This document shows, piece after piece, positions 1 to 5,809 of a stretch of 5,809 nt of DNA. The DNA is taken from assembly GCA_944376035.1 (NCBI GenBank), contig CALWBJ010000199.1, forward strand, positions 1 through 5,809. The letters run 5' to 3'. This DNA comes from an uncultured Clostridia bacterium (GTDB taxonomy: Bacteria > Bacillota > Clostridia > Christensenellales > Borkfalkiaceae). Within the stretch, counting starts at the first letter, position 1. Each line of letters begins with the position of its first letter. A model generated the notes under the pieces. It was not told where the DNA came from. It ran no database searches and was given only the letters and a program-made list of their open reading frames with translations. The position numbers were made by a program, and so were the translations under genes.

Positions 1-803
1 AAACTTTCTTTAGTTTCGGGATTCGTGTATTCTCCCGTAAAAGAAAAAGATTTTTCATAATTATCCACCCCGTCGTATTCTGCATAAATTGCAGAGTACA
101 AAGGAGTTACATAATAACTCAATAATCCCGTCCACAAATATGCCGCCATGCCTGTCTTCTGTATCTTATTAAGCATTAACTCATATTCTTCTATGTTTTT
201 AGGATGCCCGTCGTCAAACGTATCCTCTTCTCCGTCACGTCCGAGACTTAACTTCTGGTCCACCGATGTTATAGGCTTGCCGTCCCTGCCTATAAGAAAC
301 ATATTTTTCAAAAATATTTCATGATCGTAAATAAATCCCATAAACCCGTCCTGGAAAGGTATGGTGTAATACTTACCGTTATATTTATGTACAGAATCAA
401 CGTAGTCTTTATCGCGGGTTTTTACTTTCTCATAAACGGTCTTTGTGCCTTCGCCGTCAGGTCTTGATTCATATACCTCGCTGAGATCTTCTAACCATCC
501 TTTGGTATTTGCCTTGATAAAATCAATAGAATTTAAGTAAATATCATATTCCGACGTTCCCGATTCAAACCCCGCTTCTATAGCGAACCACTCGTCCTCA
601 TTAGGAACTATCTGTATTTTATATTTTTCTTCTGTCTGATTGAATTTTTCAGCAGCATACGATGCCCATTCCGTGCCGAATCCGCCTTTAAAAACACTGA
701 ATAAAATCATGTTTTCATTGCTTGTCCCTCCTCCGCACGCACCCATTAACGCACTTACTGCCATAACGGGAACAAGAAGCATAACCATCAATCTTTTTTT
801 CAT
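1..803 (-). CDS. Sugar ABC transporter substrate-binding lipoprotein, family 1 type (C-terminus off the left edge)
   Basis: This is the first 267 residues of an extracellular solute-binding protein that would capture a sugar or oligosaccharide outside the cell and hand it to an ABC permease. The N-terminus is a lipoprotein signal: MKKR, a hydrophobic stretch (residues 5-20), then Met-Gly-Ala-Cys with Cys23 as the predicted lipidated residue, followed by a Gly-rich linker. Met at -3 of the lipobox is slightly atypical, though Leu19 sits just before it. The mature part has the alternating pattern of a type-1 binding protein, including the segment YTIPFQDGFMGFIYD (146-160) and an acidic loop GRDGEEDTFDDG (188-199) like that of clostridial family members, from memory. 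The start is set by AGAGGAG six bases upstream of the ATG. The gene lies 19 nt after the DUF4838 stop, so it is probably cotranscribed. Typical family members have 400-550 residues, so roughly half is missing. The ligand is unknown. Confidence 0.88.
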   Translation of the reverse strand, partial: MKKRLMVMLLVPVMAVSALMGACGGGTSNENMILFSVFKGGFGTEWASYAAEKFNQTEEKYKIQIVPNEDEWFAIEAGFESGTSEYDIYLNSIDFIKANTKGWLEDLSEVYESRPDGEGTKTVYEKVKTRDKDYVDSVHKYNGKYYTIPFQDGFMGFIYDHEIFLKNMFLIGRDGKPITSVDQKLSLGRDGEEDTFDDGHPKNIEEYELMLNKIQKTGMAAYLWTGLLSYYVTPLYSAIYAEYDGVDNYEKSFSFTGEYTNPETKES

Positions 804-816
804 AATTTTCTCCTCT
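804..816 (-). promoter_or_regulatory. Strong ribosome binding site of the solute-binding protein gene
   Basis: AGAGGAG at 810-816, followed by a 6-nt spacer (AAAATT) and the ATG at 803. It is the strongest Shine-Dalgarno sequence in the window, consistent with the high expression needed for a binding protein relative to the enzymes encoded with it. Confidence 0.85.
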
Positions 817-822
817 GATAAT

Positions 823-2643
823 CTAATATTTCAATAATTCGCCGTCAATTGCTTTCCGGCGGAATTCTTCCATATTGTCTTTAAAATACTCTTTGTATCT
901 GAATATACCGCACGCTTTGCATTCTCCAATATATTCATCTATAAACTTCTCTTTTTCAGTCCTTTCTCTGTCCGGAAAATATTTGTCATAATTGATTATA
1001 TACAGATATTTTACATAGAGATACACTCTTCGGAATCTAAAATAAATTTTCCCATCCCGCGGTTCTCCCGCGCAATCAAGTTTTCTGAAACCTCTTTTAA
1101 AAATCTCTTCAAGGTTTTCTATGAATTCAATAGGAAAATTTTTATAGTCGAACATGCTTTCCGGGAGTGCGAAAACTCTCAGATGATATCCGCAATGTTC
1201 TGCCAGATAGTCCAGCCTTTTTTTAAAAATTTCCATGTATTCTTTTACATAAGGCGCCGTAATCTTGTAATAGGCATCTATAAAATCGCTTATCAGCGTT
1301 TTTTCGTCAGCATTGACATTCCATAAAAGTTTAGCGCTCACATATGTGCGCAGTTCGGAAAAATTTACAAACTCGCTTTCACAACTTGCCTGGTCAAGTA
1401 TATATCTTCCACCCGCCTCTTTCAATAACCTTAAATTATGAGCCATGGTATGAAAATTGAAAAACGGATAAAGATAATGCACGAAGTTAGATGAATATGT
1501 CCAATATATAAAACGATTATTAACAAGATATTTCCAGCCGTTTATCCTTTCCGTAAAATTCCTGTTCCACTCACAGCCGCTGTCATCGTGATTATGATAA
1601 AAACAATTATCAATAGTGGTAAAAAATATATATACATTATCCTCCGGCACAACGCTGGGATCTAACGCTGTAAAACCGTTTTCCGTCTTTCTGACCGGAG
1701 GCTCTATGCTGAAATAGTAAGCAAACGTCGTTATAAAAACATCTTTTCTTTCAGGATGGACTTTTTCGAGCCATTCTTTTATATTTTTGGCTACTCTGTT
1801 TACAAATCTTATCAAAGTTCCGGTTACGGTGTATTTTTCATAAGATTTTAAACAGTTCGGACACTGACAAGGCTTATCCGTATCGTTCTGCGAGAGAGCG
1901 AAAAACCTGCTTTCAGGATTATCCTCAATTTTTCTTTTCATTACCTCTGTGATTTCTTCTGTAAGACTTTCGTCTGTAAAACACAGTTGCCCGCTTTTGT
2001 CATCAAACCATTCCGGATGTTTTTCCTTATATTTTTCAGGCGGAATAAGTTCGTACAGGTTATGCCACATTTTACCTTCTGCCCACAACGGATAAAGCGC
2101 TCCGCCGGGCGTATCGGGACAAAAACAATCTTTTATCCTCATTTTTACTGTATAGTCAGGATACTTTCTTGTCGCCTGAGCAAGATGCTGTCTCATTATA
2201 AAATCAGGTTTCTCATAAATATCTTCTGTATCTATCAAAACAGTTGATTTATTCGGGACAAATTCTTCATCGTAGCAATAAAACCTTACGCCAAAAAATC
2301 TTTCAAGAAATTCACATGCCGCATATATTATTCCCGCTCGGCTGAAAACATCCGATTTATCGAAAAGATAAATATCCCCGTCTGAAAATTTAATATGAAA
2401 TTCATCTGTTTTCAGGTTTTCTCTATCATATGAAAACTTATTTGCCGTTTTATCCGTGTTACCTACATAAATTACAGAAAAATTCCCCTTGCTGCAAGTT
2501 TCATTTTCGATTCTTATATCGCCGCCGGTAATTTTATCAAGATATTCTTTAAGTAATCCTGCCGCATATTCTTCCTCTTTCGTTGATTTTTCCGGCAAAG
2601 ATATCCTGAAAAAATATTTTTTATCAAATATTTTTAATTGCAT
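823..2643 (-). CDS. DUF4838 domain-containing protein, putative cytoplasmic glycoside hydrolase-like enzyme
   Basis: This 606-residue protein has the layout of the DUF4838 family, whose biochemical role is not established to my knowledge; members resemble glycosidases and occur in glycan-degradation loci. Residues ~1-140 look like the alpha/beta domain found N-terminal in GH67 and GH20 enzymes (EEYAAGLLKEYLDKITGG at 24-41, then GIIYAACEFLERFFGVRFY at 104-122). Residues ~145-440 form the putative TIM barrel, with MWHNLYELIPPEKY (192-205), HPEWF (209-213) and the hallmark SQNDTDKPCQCPNCL (251-265). That hallmark holds a CxCxxC cluster at Cys259, 261 and 264; another CxC lies at 173-175. The C-terminus (~445-606) is mostly helical and charged. 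There is no signal peptide or membrane segment, so it should be cytoplasmic. An in-frame TGA two codons upstream excludes any longer version. The ribosome site is weak (GGCGGA-like, about 7-8 nt upstream). It lies between a Gfo/Idh/MocA gene (57 nt gap) and a transporter gene (19 nt gap). Family call is firm; catalytic activity is inferred. Confidence 0.88.
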   Translation of the reverse strand: MQLKIFDKKYFFRISLPEKSTKEEEYAAGLLKEYLDKITGGDIRIENETCSKGNFSVIYVGNTDKTANKFSYDRENLKTDEFHIKFSDGDIYLFDKSDVFSRAGIIYAACEFLERFFGVRFYCYDEEFVPNKSTVLIDTEDIYEKPDFIMRQHLAQATRKYPDYTVKMRIKDCFCPDTPGGALYPLWAEGKMWHNLYELIPPEKYKEKHPEWFDDKSGQLCFTDESLTEEITEVMKRKIEDNPESRFFALSQNDTDKPCQCPNCLKSYEKYTVTGTLIRFVNRVAKNIKEWLEKVHPERKDVFITTFAYYFSIEPPVRKTENGFTALDPSVVPEDNVYIFFTTIDNCFYHNHDDSGCEWNRNFTERINGWKYLVNNRFIYWTYSSNFVHYLYPFFNFHTMAHNLRLLKEAGGRYILDQASCESEFVNFSELRTYVSAKLLWNVNADEKTLISDFIDAYYKITAPYVKEYMEIFKKRLDYLAEHCGYHLRVFALPESMFDYKNFPIEFIENLEEIFKRGFRKLDCAGEPRDGKIYFRFRRVYLYVKYLYIINYDKYFPDRERTEKEKFIDEYIGECKACGIFRYKEYFKDNMEEFRRKAIDGELLKY

Positions 2644-2700
2644 TTTTCAATCCGCCAATTACGCCTTTGATTTTTTATAAAAAATTTCAAATAAATCTTA

Positions 2701-3948
2701 TCAGGAAAATTTCTTTTTATAATCTTCGAACATTTTTTTAACTCTTTCGTAAACCGACGCGTCGATTTCAGGCGCACCTTTCGAATAAGATGGAGCGATA
2801 TTCCCTTTTGCCGCCTTGGGATCTGTACACCATGTATCGTTTCTGAATTTTTCTCTCTGCTCTTTATCTTTCATATCGGGTATTTCATAAGGTACGTTTC
2901 CGTTGCAAACAGATTTATATGCAAAATGTCCGGGCATCCACATATTCAATGCTTCGTATACGTCTATCGAATTTCTTCCCTCGCTATCACCCTGTATTTT
3001 TTTAATAAAATAATACATGGGATAAAAGTCTCCTCCGAAATGTCCGTCATTTATTTTTCTAGTTATTTCCGCCCCCAATCTCGGCTTCGGATTATAACTT
3101 ATAAACTTCTCATCCAGATAGGTTATGACATTATCTACTCCGTCTTCCCTTCTGCTTGATTCAGCCATGCCCCGCTCTCCGTAAAGACAATACCATATTG
3201 CCGGCGGCTCTCTCTTGAACGCTACGCTGTGAAGACTTTTTATTACTGCTCCGTTTTCAAGAGTAATGATTTCCAAGCCTGTGGAACCTCCCTTCTCTCC
3301 GAGATTTTTCATTCTGTCCGTAAGCGGCAATTCAAATCCCACCACGGATTTAGGACGCAGTCCGGTTATATGTATCAGCGGACCGATACTGTGCGTGCAA
3401 TAAAAATTTGCATGCATATTATTTCTCCAATGTGCCGGATCTCCGTAAGTAATGGACGGCCAGATAGGGCCGCAATCATGAACATATTCTCCTTCGCCGT
3501 ATTCGAACTTACCGAATTTACCTTCTCTGTAAAGAGTGTAAAATTCGTTTGTTGCCGCAAAATAACAGTAATTTTCCGCATAGGCGTAAACTTTACTGCT
3601 CTTTTCTACCGCTTCACAAAGCGCAACCGCCTCTGCCATGTTCTGTGCAGGCAACACTTCGCTGATAACGTGAAGCCCTTTATTAAGACATTTTATTGCA
3701 TACGGAGCATGCTCGTTCGCATAGTTTGCAAGCACTACCGCGTCCATATCGTGTCCTAAAAATTCATCAAAATTTTCGTATAACGCAGTTACGCAGCCAT
3801 ACCTTTTTATCTCCTCATCGGCTTTTTTTAAAGATTCCTTATCTTTATCGCAGATTGCCACAAGATCAACACCGCCGAACTGAGCACAGAATCTTATCAT
3901 CGCCATACCGCGATATGCACCGAATACACCTGCTTTAATGTTTGCCAT
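2701..3948 (-). CDS. Gfo/Idh/MocA family NAD(P)-dependent protein with GH109-like motifs
   Basis: This 415-residue protein has an N-terminal Rossmann fold (~1-125) and a C-terminal alpha/beta domain (~130-350), the two-domain plan of the Gfo/Idh/MocA family. The dinucleotide loop is GVFGAYRG (7-14), with Asp34 at the end of strand 2 suggesting NAD rather than NADP. The usual EKP motif reads SEVLP (96-100), so its lysine is missing. Further on are AENYCYF (124-130), HWRNNMHANFYCTHSIGP (173-190) and HFGGDFYPMYYFI (303-315), which from memory resemble the N-x-Y-x-T-H-x-x-G-P and HGG-x-D motifs of GH109, where NAD takes part in glycoside cleavage. It may therefore be a glycosidase-type member, or a plain sugar dehydrogenase. 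The start is the ATG at 3948, which has GAGG six bases upstream; an in-frame ATG four codons earlier (3960) overlaps that GAGG and has no ribosome site. There is no signal peptide, so it is cytoplasmic. It is the first gene of its operon, followed by DUF4838. Confidence 0.9.
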   Translation of the reverse strand: MANIKAGVFGAYRGMAMIRFCAQFGGVDLVAICDKDKESLKKADEEIKRYGCVTALYENFDEFLGHDMDAVVLANYANEHAPYAIKCLNKGLHVISEVLPAQNMAEAVALCEAVEKSSKVYAYAENYCYFAATNEFYTLYREGKFGKFEYGEGEYVHDCGPIWPSITYGDPAHWRNNMHANFYCTHSIGPLIHITGLRPKSVVGFELPLTDRMKNLGEKGGSTGLEIITLENGAVIKSLHSVAFKREPPAIWYCLYGERGMAESSRREDGVDNVITYLDEKFISYNPKPRLGAEITRKINDGHFGGDFYPMYYFIKKIQGDSEGRNSIDVYEALNMWMPGHFAYKSVCNGNVPYEIPDMKDKEQREKFRNDTWCTDPKAAKGNIAPSYSKGAPEIDASVYERVKKMFEDYKKKFS

Positions 3949-3958
3949 AGTTAACCTC
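3949..3958 (-). promoter_or_regulatory. Ribosome binding site deciding the Gfo/Idh/MocA start
   Basis: GAGG at 3955-3958 with a 6-nt spacer (TTAACT) before the ATG at 3948. The G of the GAGG is the last base of the upstream in-frame ATG (3958-3960), so that ATG is unlikely to be the start. Confidence 0.8.
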
Positions 3959-3960
3959 AT

Positions 3961-4066
3961 AAAATTTTTATTTTTGTAAGAAAAAAATTGATTCTTATTC
4001 TGAAAAATTACTTGAACAGGACTTCCCTTTTTTTAAACTAAATTATTTCGCTACTTTTCAATTTTA
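3961..4066 (-). other. AT-rich 5' leader of the second operon
   Basis: About 105 nt between the predicted promoter and the first gene. It is A/T-rich, contains no open reading frame of note, no GC-containing terminator hairpin and no riboswitch that I recognise. A second copy of TTGAAAAGT lies at 4053-4061, near the predicted transcription start. Confidence 0.5.
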
Positions 4067-4095
4067 ATTATATTATGAGTTATAGAACTTTTCAA
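4053..4095 (-). repeat. 9-bp direct repeat TTGAAAAGT flanking the promoter
   Basis: TTGAAAAGT occurs on the minus strand at 4087-4095, covering the -35 box, and again at 4053-4061, covering the expected transcription start. The copies are 34 bp apart, near three helical turns. The placement would suit a repressor site, but a 9-mer in such AT-rich DNA may recur by chance. Confidence 0.4.
4067..4095 (-). promoter_or_regulatory. Sigma-A type promoter of the Gfo/Idh/MocA-DUF4838-binding protein operon
   Basis: On the minus strand, TTGAAA (4090-4095) is followed by a 17-nt spacer and a perfect TATAAT (4067-4072). Transcription would begin near 4060, giving a leader of about 110 nt before the ATG at 3948. 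It lies downstream of the terminator of the previous unit, exactly where a new operon should start. There is no extended -10 TG. A 9-bp direct repeat overlaps the -35 and recurs at the expected start point. Confidence 0.72.
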
Positions 4096-4179
4096 GGCAA
4101 TAAATGAAAGAAAATGGGTAAAATATAAAACAATAAATCTTTTATACTATTTTATATTAGTTTTTAAATTTACTTTATT

Positions 4180-4219
4180 AAAAAAGCCAATTTGTATTTA
4201 CTAAAAATACAAACTGGCT
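4180..4219 (-). terminator. Intrinsic (Rho-independent) terminator of the GH99-like gene unit
   Basis: Read on the minus strand, AGCCA, G, TTTGTATTT pairs with AAATACAAA, T, TGGCT around a 5-nt loop (4200-4204). This gives a 15-bp stem with a single G.U pair, and the arm at 4185-4189 is followed directly by TTTTT (4180-4184). On the plus strand the wobble becomes an A/C mismatch and the downstream T run is broken, so the element is oriented for minus-strand transcription. It ends the transcript of the gene whose stop is at 4356, leaving an untranslated 3' stretch of about 136 nt. Confidence 0.88.
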
Positions 4220-4355
4220 ATAATTTTATTAATTTATTAAAATGTTTATATTATAATTTATATTATAAATTTATGCGAAAAAATCGTTTGATTTAACTTG
4301 AAAAATAAACAAAACATCTTAAATTTTAAATTATTTTTTTACATTTTAAAAATTT
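4220..4355 (-). other. AT-rich 3' untranslated region
   Basis: About 136 nt, strongly A/T-rich, between the stop of the GH99-like gene and its terminator. It holds the 12-bp tandem duplication and otherwise no coding or RNA feature that I recognise. Together with the terminator, promoter and leader it accounts for the roughly 400-bp gene-free gap from 3949 to 4355. Confidence 0.6.
4245..4268. repeat. Perfect tandem duplication of the 12-mer TTTATATTATAA
   Basis: Two adjacent, identical copies (4245-4256 and 4257-4268) lie in the AT-rich 3' untranslated region between the GH99-like gene and its terminator. Each copy shows a TATAAT on the minus strand, but neither has a convincing -35 at 16-18 nt, so I do not call promoters. 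It most likely arose by slippage. Confidence 0.75.
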
Positions 4356-5465
4356 TTATTTTATAAAAACGTTCTTTACGGCATCCAGATACCCGTAACC
4401 GTAAATATTGTCAGGCTCAAGATAACTTGACTCCGTCCACTCGTTCCAACTGTTAATGGTTATAAGCGGCACGGGCAGAGTTTTTCCGTCAACAAACTCT
4501 TTTGCAAGTTTAAGCGCTTTTTCAAAATTTTCAGGAGTATTGTTTTTTGCTATATTTTCCATAAGACAATGAAATCTGGGGTTATTGTCCCATCCTATCG
4601 AGACGTGCGGAAAATACGGAACGGAAAATCTCGAACTCTGCTTTTCCCATTCTTTAACCATATCGGGAATAATCTGTTCATAATCTCTGTTGACATCGGT
4701 AAAATGTGCCATCTGATAATGTGTTATTCCGTCAAAATTTAATTTCTTCACTATATCCGCGCTGTCAAAATTTTTGCCGTTGCCGTCAACGCCGCTAAGG
4801 TCATAGTAACTGTCGTTTAATATAAGCATTAAGAATAAATCTTTAAAACCTGCTTTCTTCGTATCGTTTCTGAACTTCTCTATCGCCTCTGCCGTGCCGT
4901 CAACGCCACCGAGCCCTTTTATAAGATTGTTAATATCATATATTATAAAAACCGGTTTACCGTCTATTTTATAATAATTTTCCCTGACAAAATATTTTTC
5001 TATATTTCGTTTTGTAATAAATTCAAACTGTTTTTTATCGATTGCGCCGTTCCAGATAGTATAAAATGGTCTTATATCCGATAACCTTTTATCCCAGGCA
5101 TTCCCGGCGTCGTGATTTGCCCACATAAGACAGAATTTCATGTCCGTACTGTTTTTGGCTTTCAGAAACCCGTCGTTTAAGCACTGTTCGAGAAATGGTC
5201 TGTTATCATACCAGTACCAGTCATAAATAAATATGTTGACGCCGTGCGACAGCGCTTCTTTTATCTGCATTTCCATGACGGCGGGATCGGCTTCGTCCTG
5301 ATATCCCCAGACGGGTTTTCTCGGCCAGCAGTGACCGTTGAATTTCTTTTCTGCCGATTTAACGCTTTCCCATTCCCCATGCTTTTCCGGCCAGAACTGA
5401 TAAGCCCGCGGCTCTTTGCCTGTGTATGCCGGCCATATGTATGCCGCTATATCGTATTTTTGCAT
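4356..5465 (-). CDS. Glycoside hydrolase family 99-like (WbsX family) protein
   Basis: This 369-residue protein covers the whole domain known as Glyco_tran_WbsX, now regarded as related to GH99 endo-alpha-mannosidases/mannanases. The barrel begins with YDIAAYIWPAY (4-14). Conserved family segments follow: HCWPRKPVWGYQ (45-56), VNIFIYDWYWYDNRPFLE (76-93), CLMWANHDAGNAWDKR (112-127), GWDNNPR (291-297) and the signature INSWNEWTESSYLEPD (337-352). In the signature, Glu342 and Glu345 have the E-x-x-E spacing that in GH99 carries both catalytic glutamates. No signal peptide is present, so an intracellular role on imported oligosaccharide is likely. The ATG at 5465 is chosen because AGGAAG lies six bases upstream; the in-frame ATG at 5471 abuts that AGGAAG with no spacer. 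It follows the upstream gene by 18 nt and ends the transcription unit. WbsX members were first named as glycosyltransferases in polysaccharide clusters, but the neighbours here favour degradation. Substrate is unproven. Confidence 0.88.
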   Translation of the reverse strand: MQKYDIAAYIWPAYTGKEPRAYQFWPEKHGEWESVKSAEKKFNGHCWPRKPVWGYQDEADPAVMEMQIKEALSHGVNIFIYDWYWYDNRPFLEQCLNDGFLKAKNSTDMKFCLMWANHDAGNAWDKRLSDIRPFYTIWNGAIDKKQFEFITKRNIEKYFVRENYYKIDGKPVFIIYDINNLIKGLGGVDGTAEAIEKFRNDTKKAGFKDLFLMLILNDSYYDLSGVDGNGKNFDSADIVKKLNFDGITHYQMAHFTDVNRDYEQIIPDMVKEWEKQSSRFSVPYFPHVSIGWDNNPRFHCLMENIAKNNTPENFEKALKLAKEFVDGKTLPVPLITINSWNEWTESSYLEPDNIYGYGYLDAVKNVFIK

Positions 5466-5477
5466 AAACATCTTCCT
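5466..5477 (-). promoter_or_regulatory. Ribosome binding site deciding the GH99-like start
   Basis: AGGAAG at 5472-5477 is followed by 6 nt (ATGTTT) and the ATG at 5465. The earlier ATG at 5471 touches the purine run, so the second ATG is the better start. Confidence 0.75.
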
Positions 5478-5483
5478 TTTTGT

Positions 5484-5809
5484 TTAAATATCTTTTTTCT
5501 GTTTTATAATTTCTATAAAAACTCCGTTTCCGTTTTCAAGTCGGAAAGAGAATTTTCCGTCCGTCATTTTTTCCGTTATTTTACCGTCTTTATGTATTTT
5601 AAGTTTTACGGGCGCGCCGAAATCTAATTCAGCCTCGCCGTCGCCGCTTTTCAGACAGGTAAAATTAGTTATAAATAGCGCCAAACCGTCTTTTTTCGTA
5701 AACTTGCCCGCAAGCACATTGAATTGCGATTTTACCGAGCAAGGCAAATCATTTATATCGAGTTTGTGCTTCCACCCCTTGAAATCCTCCGGCTCATCAT
5801 TGCCGGACT
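5484..5809 (-). CDS. C-terminal part of a probable glycoside hydrolase (N-terminus off the right edge)
   Basis: The reading frame is open to the right edge, giving the last 107 residues of a longer protein. The sequence is a run of short alternating strands: FNVLAGKFTKKDGLALFITNF, then AELDFG, KLKIHK, KFSFRLE and GVFIEI, followed by a charged tail ending at the TAA at 5484-5486. This pattern resembles the C-terminal beta-sandwich that closes many TIM-barrel glycosidases, where a strand like 'V-L-A-x-K' leads to 'A-L-F-I-x-N-F'. No catalytic domain is visible, so the family cannot be named. An internal TTG at 5747 could look like a start in automated calling, but the frame continues upstream with protein-like content and there is no good ribosome site, so I treat it as internal. 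It is 18 nt upstream of the GH99-like gene and probably cotranscribed with it. Confidence 0.72.
   Translation of the reverse strand, partial: SGNDEPEDFKGWKHKLDINDLPCSVKSQFNVLAGKFTKKDGLALFITNFTCLKSGDGEAELDFGAPVKLKIHKDGKITEKMTDGKFSFRLENGNGVFIEIIKQKKDI

Noticed and set aside
640..837. Plus-strand open frame of 65 codons across the start of the binding protein gene
   Set aside because: It is antisense to the lipoprotein signal region and lacks a ribosome site or family features; the minus strand explains the sequence.
2666..2691. A/T-only hairpin between the Gfo/Idh/MocA and DUF4838 genes
   Set aside because: On the minus strand TTTGA and TCAAA pair around an AU stem with a 2-nt bulge, but there is almost no G-C pairing and no T tract follows. 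It is too weak to call a terminator, and the genes are best read as one operon.
3229..3759. Plus-strand open frame of 176 codons
   Set aside because: It lies entirely antisense to the Gfo/Idh/MocA gene, its translation has no recognisable domain, and the minus-strand frame has clear family motifs.
4245..4268. Two TATAAT boxes on the minus strand inside the tandem 12-mer
   Set aside because: No -35-like hexamer lies at the right distance for either, and both would be upstream of a strong terminator in the same orientation.
4283..4296. Small hairpin AAATC-AAAC-GATTT on the minus strand
   Set aside because: Only a 5-bp, mostly A-T stem with a short interrupted T run; expected by chance in this composition.
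5244..5627. Plus-strand open frame of 127 codons spanning two genes
   Set aside because: It is antisense to the GH99-like N-terminus and to the tail of the upstream gene; its Phe/Arg-rich translation is typical of a shadow frame.
5484..5747. Independent small gene of 87 codons starting at a TTG
   Set aside because: The same frame stays open to the window edge with protein-like content, and no good ribosome site precedes the TTG, so it is the tail of a longer protein.
1..5809. CRISPR array, tRNA, rRNA, insertion sequence or attachment site
   Set aside because: No regularly spaced repeats, no cloverleaf-like or ribosomal sequence, no transposase frame and no terminal inverted repeats were seen on either strand.

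Overview
The window looks like part of a carbohydrate-utilisation locus from a low-GC Gram-positive bacterium, most likely an uncultured gut-type Clostridia (Christensenellales-like is my best guess, from memory of the solute-binding protein clade). Supporting signs are AT-rich DNA, strong AGGAG-type ribosome sites, a textbook sigma-A promoter, an intrinsic hairpin-plus-T terminator and a lipoprotein-type sugar-binding protein. The taxonomic call is inference.

All five genes lie on the minus strand, so they read from right to left. Region A (about 5809 to 4180) is the end of one transcription unit: the C-terminal tail of a probable glycoside hydrolase that starts outside the window, then a GH99-like/WbsX-family protein 18 nt downstream, then an AT-rich 3' untranslated stretch with a 12-bp tandem duplication, closed by a strong intrinsic terminator at 4180-4219. 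Region B (about 4095 to 1) is a second unit with its own promoter (TTGAAA-17-TATAAT at 4067-4095) and a leader of about 110 nt. Its genes are a Gfo/Idh/MocA-family protein, a DUF4838 protein, and a lipoprotein solute-binding protein of a sugar ABC transporter whose C-terminus runs off the left edge. ABC permease genes would be expected next, beyond position 1.

The three complete proteins lack signal peptides and should act in the cytoplasm, while the binding protein is exported and lipid-anchored. The simplest reading is that an oligosaccharide is captured outside, imported, and trimmed inside by GH99-like, DUF4838 and NAD-dependent Gfo/Idh/MocA-type enzymes. The substrate cannot be read from the sequence; an alpha-mannoside is only a weak suggestion from the GH99 relationship. 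The most interesting points are a Gfo/Idh/MocA protein that has lost the lysine of the usual EKP motif but carries GH109-like motifs, and a cytoplasmic DUF4838 protein with a cysteine cluster, encoded between that protein and the transporter component.
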